This document shows positions 7,993 through 15,143 of a stretch of 15,705 nt of DNA, piece after piece (the stretch's first letter is position 1; every line of letters starts with the position of its first letter). The stretch is from positions 1-15,705 of the forward strand of contig JAQSXM010000027.1 in the NCBI GenBank assembly GCA_029256645.1, written 5' to 3'. This DNA is from Sporomusa sp. Lineage in GTDB: Bacteria; Bacillota_C; Negativicutes; Sporomusales; Sporomusaceae. Below the pieces are notes generated by a model. That model was not told the DNA's origin and ran no database searches. It worked only from the letters and a program-made list of their open reading frames with translations. The translations under genes were made by a program, and so were the position numbers.

Positions 7993-8559
7993 TCAGGCTG
8001 GCTGTTTAGTAGTAACAAGTCCGGTTTTTAAAAGTGCCCGTCGAACCCGCACCCCAACATACACAGCCATCGCCGCCTTAACAAGGTCTAGCGGTAAAAA
8101 GGGCCATACGGCTAAATTGAGCGCTCTTTCCAGTGGCATAGCCTTATGCAGTACATATTGAAAAGACAGCATAAAGCCTGCCAAACCAATACCATAAATG
8201 ATCATCAGTCCTGCAATCATAGCAACGGCAGTGTGTTTATAGGTCAATTCAAAGTGTTCCGCAACATAACCCACAATATACGTGCAGACAAAGTAACCAA
8301 GAATATAGCCGCCGGTTGGACCAATTAAAACAGCCGCCCCGGCTTTTCCCTGAGCAAACACCGGCAAACCAAATATGCCAAGAACCACCCACACAGCGAC
8401 ACTAGCCGGCCCCAAACGTTTACCTAATATCATGCCTGCCAGCAATACAAACATAACCTGCATGGTAATTGGTACAGGACCGAGAGGAATGGAAACCTGC
8501 GAGCTTACCGCAAGCAGTGCTGCAAATAAGCTTGTAAGAGCCATATTTTTAGTGTTCAT
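7993..8559 (-). CDS. bioY: Biotin transporter substrate-binding subunit BioY
   Basis: BioY is the membrane S-component of the energy-coupling factor biotin transporter. The 188-residue protein is nearly all hydrophobic, with about six membrane segments, and carries family motifs: SIPLGPVPITMQ (23-34), LIGPTGGYILGY (78-89) and PFLPLDLVKA (153-162). ATP-binding and EcfT subunits are not in this window, so it probably uses shared ones encoded elsewhere, or works alone as some BioY proteins do. The ATG at 8559 has AAGGAGGT just upstream. It begins 25 nt after birA on the same strand, an operon that pairs biotin uptake with biotin attachment and biotin-dependent regulation. Confidence 0.94.
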   Translation of the reverse strand: MNTKNMALTSLFAALLAVSSQVSIPLGPVPITMQVMFVLLAGMILGKRLGPASVAVWVVLGIFGLPVFAQGKAGAAVLIGPTGGYILGYFVCTYIVGYVAEHFELTYKHTAVAMIAGLMIIYGIGLAGFMLSFQYVLHKAMPLERALNLAVWPFLPLDLVKAAMAVYVGVRVRRALLKTGLVTTKQPA

Positions 8560-8584
8560 ACTTACCTCCTTAATATGCGGCTTA

Positions 8585-9568
8585 TTATTGTCCAGTCAGG
8601 GCCGGGCGAATAGAGACATCCCCGGCCAGTACCCGTTCAAGCCCTTGCGGAGTCTCAATTAAAAGCGCGCCATCGGCATCAATATCAATAGCTACACCAG
8701 TAAAGCTGCGATCAACTCCGCGGACATCCACTTGCTGACCGAGCGTTATTGACTGGCTCTTCCAATCAGCAAGCACTGGCACAAAGCCTGATGTTTTAAC
8801 AATATTATAGACATTCTCTAATTCAGCAAGAATGGCCGTAAGCAGCTTAACCCTTGGAACCTGGTGACCAGAGGCAATCGACAGGGAAGTAGCCGTTGCA
8901 GCAATCTCACTGGGAAACTCCTGCGGTTCAATATTTACATTGATCCCCATACCAATAACGATGTGGTTAATGGCATCCATTTCAGCACTCATTTCCGTAA
9001 GAATACCCACTACTTTGCGGCCATTACACAATATATCATTAGGCCATTTAATGCCGCAGCCGGCGCCTGTCACCTCATTGATAGCCCTGTTAACAGCAAC
9101 GGCGGCCATTAACGTGCATTTTGCAGCCTCCATCGGGCCAAACGGCGGCCGCAGCACAACAGATAGCCAAATTCCTTTGCCGGGCGGTGAAAACCAGCCT
9201 CTGGCTAAACGGCCTCGCCCGCTTCCCTGAGCTTCCGCTACAACAATTGTCCCTTCCTGGCAACCGTTTGTTGCTAGCCTTTTGGCTTCATTATTCGTTG
9301 AATCAGTCTCACTGAAATAGTGGATTTCCCGCCCCAGGATATCACTTGTCAGCTGGGCTTTAATCTCTGCCGGTAACAGTCTATCGGTATTTTGCCGCAG
9401 TGCATATCCAAGCCGGGGATGGGCTTCAATCTCATAACCATCCTCTTTGAGTGCCCGGATGTGTTTCCACACCGCTGTTCTTGATACCTTTAGAGTGTGC
9501 GAGATATCCTCGCCTGAAATATACTGTCCGGAATTATGCTTTAAAACCTCAAGTATTGCTGTCCGCAA
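8585..9568 (-). CDS. birA: Bifunctional biotin-[acetyl-CoA-carboxylase] ligase / biotin repressor
   Basis: Attaches biotin to carboxylase carrier proteins through biotinyl-AMP and, in its DNA-binding form, represses biotin genes. The 327-residue protein has an N-terminal winged helix (about 1-60, recognition region VSRTAVWKHI at 28-37), the catalytic core with biotinyl-AMP loop GSGRGRLARGW (115-125; the usual second Arg-Gly is Leu-Ala), KWPNDIL (174-180) and KVVGIL (185-190), and an SH3-like C-terminal domain (about 272-320). The start is a TTG at 9568 with GGGGTGAG upstream. It is divergent from the response regulator gene and co-oriented with bioY, 25 nt downstream. The winged helix suggests it regulates biotin genes, but I see no clear BirA operator here. 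Confidence 0.95.
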   Translation of the reverse strand: MRTAILEVLKHNSGQYISGEDISHTLKVSRTAVWKHIRALKEDGYEIEAHPRLGYALRQNTDRLLPAEIKAQLTSDILGREIHYFSETDSTNNEAKRLATNGCQEGTIVVAEAQGSGRGRLARGWFSPPGKGIWLSVVLRPPFGPMEAAKCTLMAAVAVNRAINEVTGAGCGIKWPNDILCNGRKVVGILTEMSAEMDAINHIVIGMGINVNIEPQEFPSEIAATATSLSIASGHQVPRVKLLTAILAELENVYNIVKTSGFVPVLADWKSQSITLGQQVDVRGVDRSFTGVAIDIDADGALLIETPQGLERVLAGDVSIRPALTGQ

Positions 9569-9602
9569 TGTTACTCACCCCACACGCCTTATTGTTATCC
9601 TA

Positions 9603-9631
9603 ATAATAAAATACCGGTTGACGATTGTCAA
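9603..9631 (-). promoter_or_regulatory. Predicted sigma-A promoter for birA-bioY
   Basis: On the minus strand TTGACA (9626-9631), a 17-bp spacer and TATTAT (9603-9608, five of six). Predicted start is near 9596, giving a leader of about 27 nt. The -35 box is part of a short palindrome (TTGAC-N4-GTCAA, 9618-9631), which may be coincidental. Confidence 0.7.
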
Positions 9632-9656
9632 TCAGCCATTATCTCATCATACTGCA

Positions 9657-9686
9657 TTTACAACCTTATCCGGAATATGATAGCAT
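9657..9686 (+). promoter_or_regulatory. Weak candidate promoter for the two-component genes
   Basis: TTTACA (9657-9662), an 18-bp spacer and TAGCAT (9681-9686). The -10 box is poor, so the site is tentative, and activator-dependent transcription is possible. No TTGTCAT direct repeat like the one at 11856-11873 is seen here. Confidence 0.3.
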
Positions 9687-9729
9687 TTCTATAGCAGACA
9701 CTATATATAAGAGATGTGGGGTGGCGCTT

Positions 9730-10410
9730 ATGGAAGTGATTAAGGTACTGGTGGCCGATGATGAGCCTAATATAACTGAAGTCTTGCAGCTTTACCTGGA
9801 ACAAGAGGGATTTAAAGTATTCACAGCGGCTGATGGCCAGGAAGCACTGGCTATCGAAGAGGAACACTGCCCTGATTTGCTAATTCTTGATGTCATGCTG
9901 CCCAAGCGTTCAGGCTGGGAAATATGTGAAGCCATTGAGCGCAATGTGCCTGTCATCTTTTTGACAGCCAAAAGTGGGGAAACTGATAAATTAACCGGAT
10001 TCTCCCTGGGAGCTGACGACTATATTACCAAACCATTTAGCCCCCGGGAGGTTATGGCCCGCGTTAAAGCAGTGCTACGCCGTAGTGGTTTGATCAGCGA
10101 AACCGGCGCCCGCCTGGAATTTCCCGGTCTTATTATTGATCAAGCTGCCCAGGCTGTTCAAACTGGCAGTCAACACACAGCATTGTCACCAAAGGAGTTT
10201 GAACTGTTGATCTTTCTAGCCCGTCATACAAAAATGGCGTTTTCCCGTGACCAACTTTTAATCAATGTCTGGGGCTATGACTTTGACGGAGCCGATCGTA
10301 CAGTCGATGCCACCATTAAGCGCTTGCGCCAAAAAATTGATAATCCTGAATATAGTTATATCCATACCGTGTGGGGAATAGGTTATAAATTTGAGGTAAC
10401 CAACAAATGA
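9730..10410 (+). CDS. OmpR/PhoB-family response regulator
   Basis: A DNA-binding response regulator of 226 residues. The receiver domain (about 4-118) has the acidic pair D10/D11, phosphoacceptor Asp54 (LLILDVMLP), Thr79 (FLTA) and Lys101 (YITKPFSP). The C-terminal winged helix (about 126-224) has the family pattern LSPKEFELLIFLA (152-164), GADRTVDATIKRLRQKI (187-203) and TVWGIGYKF (213-221). I chose the ATG at 9730, with GGGGTGG 6 nt upstream; an in-frame ATG at 9625 would add 35 unrelated residues. It overlaps the kinase gene by 4 nt (ATGA), so the two are translationally coupled. The likely target is the promoter of the secreted repeat protein just downstream. The signal sensed is unknown. 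Confidence 0.95.
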   Translation: MEVIKVLVADDEPNITEVLQLYLEQEGFKVFTAADGQEALAIEEEHCPDLLILDVMLPKRSGWEICEAIERNVPVIFLTAKSGETDKLTGFSLGADDYITKPFSPREVMARVKAVLRRSGLISETGARLEFPGLIIDQAAQAVQTGSQHTALSPKEFELLIFLARHTKMAFSRDQLLINVWGYDFDGADRTVDATIKRLRQKIDNPEYSYIHTVWGIGYKFEVTNK

Positions 10411-11822
10411 CCAGATCTATTTTTGGCAAACTACTGCTTTCTCACTTGGTCATTATCCTGGTTAGTATGCTAACCATGGGGTTGTTGATGTCCTATCTGG
10501 TGCGCGACCATGTCATCGAAAACAAACGCCGCGACCTCTTAGCCAAAGGCAGTGCTGCCGTAACAATAGTAACACCGCTACTAACAAACGGGCAAAAACC
10601 CTCTGCTGCATTGCTTGATGCAATGAGTGACATGGCTGGTGGTGATATCTGGATTATGGACAAAACCGGCCAGATCATCGCCGGTCAACCACCGGCACGT
10701 TGGAAAAGCAGGCACCTTAAAAACCTGGCAGAATTTTGGAACACTGCCGATTGGCAGGATGGCAGCGGTGCCCAGAAGATATTGAAACCACGTCGACTCC
10801 GCGAGCCAGCCATAATCGCTGCCCTTCCCCTGCCGGCGGCAGGTTCCGGCCAGCAGACAGCGCTCTTTCTCTTTTCACCGGTAACAGGTGCTACCCGTAC
10901 AGCCCTGGCGCTTGAACAGTTGCTCCTCTATTCACTGGGAGCCGGTATTCTAGCTGCTGTTCTAATTGGCTTGCTAATGGCCCGCAGCCTGACCCGCCCG
11001 CTTGCTGATATCAGCCGGGCAGCTGCCGCATTTGCCGGTGGTGATTACCAAAGCCGTACCAATGCTATCAAGTCTGATGAAATAGGCCAGCTTGGCCGTA
11101 CCTTTAACAGCATGGCATCAGAGTTGGCTCAAATAGAGCAAAACCGCCGTGAATTCTTGTCAGATGTTTCGCACGAACTAAAAACTCCAGTTGCGTCTAT
11201 CCAGGCTTTAGCAGAAACAATGCTGGACGGATTAGCCAAGAAACCTGAGCAGCGGGAACGTTATCTGGCAAGCATTGTCGGCGAAACCAAACGCATTGGC
11301 CGTCTTGTTGGCGATTTACTGGACTTATCCCAACTTGAGTCCGGCGAACTAACTATTGTCCGCGAAAAAATTTCACTGTCAGAGCTAATTACTGTCCACT
11401 GCACCAAGCTGATGCCCTTTCTTGAAGCGAAATCGCTGATAATTACAACAGAACTGCCCGAAACAATTCCGCCAGTCATTGCCGACCCTGACCGCCTCGG
11501 CCAGGTATTAGCTAACCTTTTGACCAACGCCATTCGCCATGCCGATACCGGTTCGATCATCGCTATAACAGCCCATCCCCACCAACAGCAAATAGCGCTC
11601 ACTGTGAGCAATACCGGACCAGGTATCCCGGCAGAGCATCTGCCCCATATTTGGGAAAGATTCTACCGGGTAGAAAAATCCCGTTCCCGTGGCGACGGCG
11701 GCACAGGGTTAGGACTAGCCATTACCAAAAAATTAGTGGAAGCTATGGGCGGCACTGTCAATGCCAGCAGCACACCGGGTGAGATTACTGCTTTTACAAT
11801 TACTTTACCCGCAAAACAGTAA
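10407..11822 (+). CDS. Membrane sensor histidine kinase
   Basis: The partner kinase of the preceding response regulator, 471 residues. Order of parts: membrane helix 1 (about 8-31), an extracytoplasmic sensor region (about 33-168), membrane helix 2 (about 171-191), a HAMP linker (about 192-245), a HisKA domain with SHELKTP and phospho-acceptor His256, and a HATPase domain with the N box LANLLTNAIRHA (368-379), G1 box SNTGPGIP (401-408), F box ERFYRVEKSRSR (417-428) and G2 box GTGLGLAI (432-439). The G1 box has Asn where many kinases have Asp, a variant common in this class. The ATG overlaps the regulator's stop. The sensor region shows no recognised ligand domain, so the stimulus cannot be named. 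Confidence 0.95.
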   Translation: MTRSIFGKLLLSHLVIILVSMLTMGLLMSYLVRDHVIENKRRDLLAKGSAAVTIVTPLLTNGQKPSAALLDAMSDMAGGDIWIMDKTGQIIAGQPPARWKSRHLKNLAEFWNTADWQDGSGAQKILKPRRLREPAIIAALPLPAAGSGQQTALFLFSPVTGATRTALALEQLLLYSLGAGILAAVLIGLLMARSLTRPLADISRAAAAFAGGDYQSRTNAIKSDEIGQLGRTFNSMASELAQIEQNRREFLSDVSHELKTPVASIQALAETMLDGLAKKPEQRERYLASIVGETKRIGRLVGDLLDLSQLESGELTIVREKISLSELITVHCTKLMPFLEAKSLIITTELPETIPPVIADPDRLGQVLANLLTNAIRHADTGSIIAITAHPHQQQIALTVSNTGPGIPAEHLPHIWERFYRVEKSRSRGDGGTGLGLAITKKLVEAMGGTVNASSTPGEITAFTITLPAKQ

Positions 11823-11855
11823 AAGTCACCCATAAAAATCCAAATGTCACCTTTT

Positions 11856-11873
11856 TTGTCATAATTTTGTCAT
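11856..11873 (+). promoter_or_regulatory. Pho-box-like tandem direct repeat (candidate response regulator site)
   Basis: TTGTCAT (11856-11862), four bases AATT, then TTGTCAT (11867-11873): two identical 7-mers with an 11-bp period. This is the architecture bound by PhoB/OmpR-family dimers. A weaker copy, ATGTCAC, lies 12 bp upstream (11844-11850). The second copy overlaps the -35 box of the following promoter, as is usual for activators of this family. Binding by the adjacent regulator is inference. Confidence 0.6.
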
Positions 11874-11894
11874 ATCTCTCCGCTATTCTATACT
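11867..11894 (+). promoter_or_regulatory. Predicted promoter for the secreted repeat protein
   Basis: TTGTCA (11867-11872), a 16-bp spacer and TATACT (11889-11894), five of six in each box. Predicted start is near 11901. A small hairpin CAGCT-TAAC-AGCTG (11898-11911) lies at the start of the transcript. Confidence 0.6.
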
Positions 11895-11951
11895 CAGCAG
11901 CTTAACAGCTGATGAGATAGGATCATCAAAATAAATAGTGGAGGGATTTAC

Positions 11952-12593
11952 GTGTTTTCAACAAAATCTCGTACAGCAATTGCCGCTTTTGTTGTAGGTG
12001 CTTTTATTCTGGGTGGCATTGCCATTCCCCTGATTGCACAGGCCGAATCAACCACCAAAGACCGACCTGCTCACCACCGGTGCCATCAGGTTAATCCAGA
12101 ACAAGCGGCTAAACGTCTGTCAACAGAGTTCGGGTTGGATGAGGCCCTTATTGCCAAATATCAAAAAGAAGGTAAAAGCGTCAAAGATTTGTCCCGCGCC
12201 GCCTTCTTTGCCAAAGCCAGCGACAAATCTTTTGAATCAGTGCTAGCCCTCAAAACAGAGACAAATTCCTGGAAGGATGTTGCCAGTACACTAGGCGTCG
12301 ACAAGGAAAAGGTAAAATCCCTTCGCCAGGAGTTAGCCGCAAAACGCCTATCCCAAAGGTTCAGCCTGGACCAGGGTGACATTCAGAACCTGTTCAACCA
12401 AGGTTACCACCACCGCGATATTGCGATGGCCGGACTATTGGCAAAACAAAGCAGCCAAACCATTGAACAGATTATCGCTATGAAAAAGGTCAATAACACC
12501 TGGCAGGATGTTGCGACAGAACTTGGCATTGATCTTAAGGCACTAAAAAAAGAAATGAAACAGGCCAGAACAAACAAACATAATCCTACATAA
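11952..12593 (+). CDS. Secreted protein with two tandem 77-residue repeats, unknown function
   Basis: A 213-residue exported protein of unknown function. A signal peptide covers residues 1-31 (K5 and R7, hydrophobic 9-28, cleavage predicted after AQA at 29-31). The mature part is two copies of a 77-residue unit, 52-128 and 129-205, that align without gaps: both start AAKRLS, contain a LAK or FAK helix region near the middle, and end with SWKDVASTLGVD (106-117) or TWQDVATELGID (183-194). Each resembles a helical, DNA-binding-like or adaptor-like fold, but this is only an impression. The C-terminus is highly basic. The start is GTG at 11952 with GGAGG upstream. The gene is 129 nt downstream of the kinase with its own promoter, suggesting it is the effector or feedback partner of the two-component system. 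Confidence 0.85.
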   Translation: MFSTKSRTAIAAFVVGAFILGGIAIPLIAQAESTTKDRPAHHRCHQVNPEQAAKRLSTEFGLDEALIAKYQKEGKSVKDLSRAAFFAKASDKSFESVLALKTETNSWKDVASTLGVDKEKVKSLRQELAAKRLSQRFSLDQGDIQNLFNQGYHHRDIAMAGLLAKQSSQTIEQIIAMKKVNNTWQDVATELGIDLKALKKEMKQARTNKHNPT

Positions 12594-12610
12594 TCCCAGG
12601 TCGTAAACAT

Positions 12611-12709
12611 AAAAGCGAGATTGCTTCACACACGTTCACCATGACCAGGCTTCTCCTCTAGCCTGCCAGTCATGTGAGCGCCTGTAGCACTCCCGCTTTT
12701 TTTATTTTT
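12611..12709 (+). terminator. Long structured terminator between convergent genes
   Basis: Outer arms AAAAGCGAG (12611-12619) and CTCCCGCTTTT pair, followed by seven T, A and five T on the plus strand. Inside is a second hairpin in which TCACCATGACCAGGCT pairs, with bulges, with AGCCTGCCAGTCATGTGA. It ends the secreted-protein transcript. The run of A on the left is too short for strong bidirectional use. The size and inner stem are larger than needed for termination. Confidence 0.65.
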
Positions 12710-12771
12710 CAAACCTACCACCGCTCGCAGCTTGACTTACGTTTTTGCCAACACGTCAACCGTCAGCTAAA

Positions 12772-13839
12772 TTACTGCAAACGCAGTCTGGCAATGACAC
12801 CTGCTACCAAACCATAGATATGCGCTGCCAGGTCAGGTGGTAATGCCCCTGTACCACAGCTGGGCGTCCAAATGATGCTTTGCCGTAGAACAACAGGATC
12901 GATACCCCGCTTGGCTAATTCAGCAGCCTGTTCATCAAAGCGGGCAAGTATTGAAGCCGGTGTCTCCTGCCAAGCCTCCTCAGAGGTGGGTATCAGACCC
13001 CAGGCCAGTTTACCGCCCTGCTGCAAGTATCCAGCCAGGCCTTTGGCCTGTAGCGCCATACCGGTAAAGTAATGGTACGAGTCAAAGCTTATCACATCCA
13101 GCGGCAGCTCGAAAAGAATCGACCAGTCAATCCCGGCACAAGTATGAACCCCCACCCGGACTCCTTCCTGGTGCAGCGTGTCGATGATAGTGGTGAGCGC
13201 AGTTGCTGCTGCTGCTTTAGTCAGTGTTATATGGGTAGATGTATCGATCAAAAACAGGCCGGGATCATCAATAAAAATCAGTACAGGCAAACCGAGTAAC
13301 TTAAGGCGTCTAGCCTCAAGTGCAGCCTGCACGGCAAGACATTTTACCAATATATCGCGCAGCGACTCATCATAAAAACAGGCCCGCCCTTGCTCATCTT
13401 TAATCTGCAGACCAACAGTCAGCGGCCCGCTGATATGCCCCTTGACGCCTTCAGCCTGGGGGAAATACTGCCCGAAATGACTAATAAAAGCATTCAACCC
13501 GGCAAAGGCCTCCCCGGTTAGGGCAAACCCGCCTGAAGCGCCGGCCTCGCCGTTCAGAAACGCCATATACTGTTCAAAGAACTCAGCTACTTTATCCTCC
13601 CACCCAGACTCAAGCCGGTCAAAGACAGGATCCTTAGGCGGTGAAAGCGTCAATACACCCAGCTTAATCAGCGGCTGTACATACTGAACAACAAATCCCT
13701 GTTCAGGCATCTTGGCCGGCAATTGTGGCCAATGCGGCCAATGTGGCATCGCTTTAGCGATTACTTCGAGCGCGGTTATCTCATCCTGATATGGCAGACT
13801 TCCGATTCCGGTAGCCCGGTGTGATTTTAGCCAACTCAT
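12772..13839 (-). CDS. MetE-core / UroD-superfamily methyltransferase-like protein
   Basis: A 355-residue cytoplasmic protein of the cobalamin-independent methionine synthase/uroporphyrinogen decarboxylase fold. Motifs: ATGIGSLPYQD (9-19), GHISGPLTVGLQI (134-146), IFIDDPGL (188-195), GVHTCAGIDW (230-239), ISFDSYHY (250-257), WGLIPTSEE (280-288) and TPSCGTGAL (325-333). His232, Cys234 and Cys328 correspond to the zinc ligands of MetE (HxC and a later Cys). It is about half the length of MetE, so only the catalytic domain is present. A methyl transfer to a thiol is likely, with methionine synthesis the leading guess, but the methyl donor is unknown. The ATG at 13839 has GGAGG 8 nt upstream. It follows the YibE/F-like gene by 83 nt and ends at the shared terminator region. 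Confidence 0.82.
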   Translation of the reverse strand: MSWLKSHRATGIGSLPYQDEITALEVIAKAMPHWPHWPQLPAKMPEQGFVVQYVQPLIKLGVLTLSPPKDPVFDRLESGWEDKVAEFFEQYMAFLNGEAGASGGFALTGEAFAGLNAFISHFGQYFPQAEGVKGHISGPLTVGLQIKDEQGRACFYDESLRDILVKCLAVQAALEARRLKLLGLPVLIFIDDPGLFLIDTSTHITLTKAAAATALTTIIDTLHQEGVRVGVHTCAGIDWSILFELPLDVISFDSYHYFTGMALQAKGLAGYLQQGGKLAWGLIPTSEEAWQETPASILARFDEQAAELAKRGIDPVVLRQSIIWTPSCGTGALPPDLAAHIYGLVAGVIARLRLQ

Positions 13840-13863
13840 AGTATTAACCTCCGCATGTTACGT

Positions 13864-13915
13864 TAGGAGACGGCTATTGCATTGTTGATTATCCAGACAG
13901 AAAAACCGGCTCCTA
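13864..13915. repeat. Hairpin between the YibE/F-like and MetE-like genes
   Basis: TAGGAGACGG (13864-13873) and CCGGCTCCTA (13906-13915) form a 10-bp stem with one mismatch around a 32-nt loop. It lies 8 nt after the YibE/F stop on the minus strand. No T-run follows, so termination would be weak. It may be a processing signal, a leader structure for the MetE-like gene, or chance. Confidence 0.4.
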
Positions 13916-13922
13916 CGTGTTA

Positions 13923-15017
13923 TTACTCTCGATTGAGCAGCATCGCCGCAATAATCGCCGTCAATGGTATGGCACAAATAAGTCCGATACTGCCGGTTAG
14001 TGCCCTGGCAAACTCAGTCACAATCAGGTTTAAGTTAAGAATCTTCAGCATTGGTGCATTCTGCTGTGAGGCTATTAACAGCATAAGCGGCAGCGAACTA
14101 CCAGCATAGGCGAGAATCAATGTATTAGACATTGTCCCCATGATATCCCGGCCCACATTCATACCAGCCTGTACCAGTTCTTTAAAGCTAATAGCCGGAT
14201 GTACGCACTTAACCTCATATACAGCCGAGGCGATGGAGATAGTAACATCCATAACAGCCCCCAATGCACCAAAGACCATACCGGCAAACAGTACGCCCTG
14301 GAAATCAATATTAGACAACGTTGACGCTTTCAACAACATGGCTTCTTCTGAATCCAGTCCGGTCAGATGCATAAGTTTTATCGCCAGCATTGAAAGCAGC
14401 CCGGCTATCGCCACCCCGCCAATTGTACCCAATACAGCAGCAAGCGTCTTTTTAGACAAGCCGCTTATGACAAGCTGTGTTGCCATTGCAATCACAGCAG
14501 CCACTGCCAGCGTTAGAAGCGTTAGACTATACTGATGGACAAGTACCTGTCCAATAAAGAATTTGAAAATGAGCAGCACCGAGAAGGCAATCACGAGTAC
14601 TGACTTGGCACCAATAAAGCCGCCGAACACGACCAGTGCCAGTACAAACAAGCCTCCTAAAACATATACATAATCGAACCGGTCAAAATCACTGACATAA
14701 TAACTTGTTTTCCCCAAATCGTGAGTAACTGCGACAACTACCTTATCACCGGGTTTAACTTTTATCTCATACGCCGAATGCTCTGAAACAAAATTAAACG
14801 TATCTACAACCTTGCCGGTTTCCGGACCACTTGTCAGTTGAATACTGACAAGCTCACCTTTAGCCATCTGATATTGCTTCTGCATTGACTGATCAAGGGG
14901 ACCGACAAAGACTACAGTCCCCTTCTCATACTTAACTGCCTGGGTAGTAGCCGGAGCGGCATGCGAAACACCGATTGACAATATCATTACCAGAATTAAT
15001 AATAGCAGCTTTTTCAA
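13923..15017 (-). CDS. YibE/F-family membrane protein
   Basis: A 364-residue membrane protein of the YibE/F family, whose biochemical role is not established. A signal sequence occupies residues 1-20 (KK at 2-3, hydrophobic 4-18, cleavage predicted after SHA). An extracytoplasmic soluble domain (about 21-120) is followed by about seven or eight membrane helices from residue 125 to the C-terminus. GMVFGALGAVMDVTISIASAV and GRDIMGTMSNTLILAYAGSS are typical blocks of the family. I chose the TTG start at 15017, 5 nt after AGGGAGGG; a TTG at 15035 lies upstream of that site and would add six residues. It is the first gene after the ftsH terminator. Confidence 0.88.
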   Translation of the reverse strand: MKKLLLLILVMILSIGVSHAAPATTQAVKYEKGTVVFVGPLDQSMQKQYQMAKGELVSIQLTSGPETGKVVDTFNFVSEHSAYEIKVKPGDKVVVAVTHDLGKTSYYVSDFDRFDYVYVLGGLFVLALVVFGGFIGAKSVLVIAFSVLLIFKFFIGQVLVHQYSLTLLTLAVAAVIAMATQLVISGLSKKTLAAVLGTIGGVAIAGLLSMLAIKLMHLTGLDSEEAMLLKASTLSNIDFQGVLFAGMVFGALGAVMDVTISIASAVYEVKCVHPAISFKELVQAGMNVGRDIMGTMSNTLILAYAGSSLPLMLLIASQQNAPMLKILNLNLIVTEFARALTGSIGLICAIPLTAIIAAMLLNRE

Positions 15018-15047
15018 ACTAACCCTCCCTGTCAAAACACTACCTAC

Positions 15048-15076
15048 ATATTAGCCCACCTAAGAATATCTTGCAA
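15048..15076 (-). promoter_or_regulatory. Tentative promoter for the YibE/F-like gene
   Basis: On the minus strand TTGCAA (15071-15076), a 17-bp spacer and TAATAT (15048-15053), four matches per box. A promoter is expected here because ftsH ends in a strong terminator just upstream. Confidence 0.35.
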
Positions 15077-15098
15077 CTAAAACCAGCTGCAAATAGTC

Positions 15099-15133
15099 AA
15101 AAAAAAACCGGCAGGGTAACACCCTGCCGGTTT
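15099..15133 (-). terminator. Intrinsic terminator of ftsH
   Basis: On the minus strand a perfect 13-bp stem (AAACCGGCAGGGT with ACCCTGCCGGTTT) around a 3-nt loop, followed by a run of nine T that overlaps the stem end. It lies 10 nt after the ftsH stop and is the strongest terminator in the window. Confidence 0.93.
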
Positions 15134-15143
15134 AATCGTACCA

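Noticed and set aside
9618..9631. BirA operator upstream of birA (TTGAC-N4-GTCAA)
   Set aside because: The arms are only 5 bp and mostly coincide with the -35 box; known BirA sites have longer arms with a wider spacer.
9625..9729. 35-residue N-terminal extension of the response regulator
   Set aside because: The residues do not match the family, the receiver domain starts at the ATG at 9730, and a good ribosome binding site precedes that ATG.
13840..13922. Promoter for the MetE-like gene
   Set aside because: A GATAAT-like box is present but no -35 element stands at a suitable distance.
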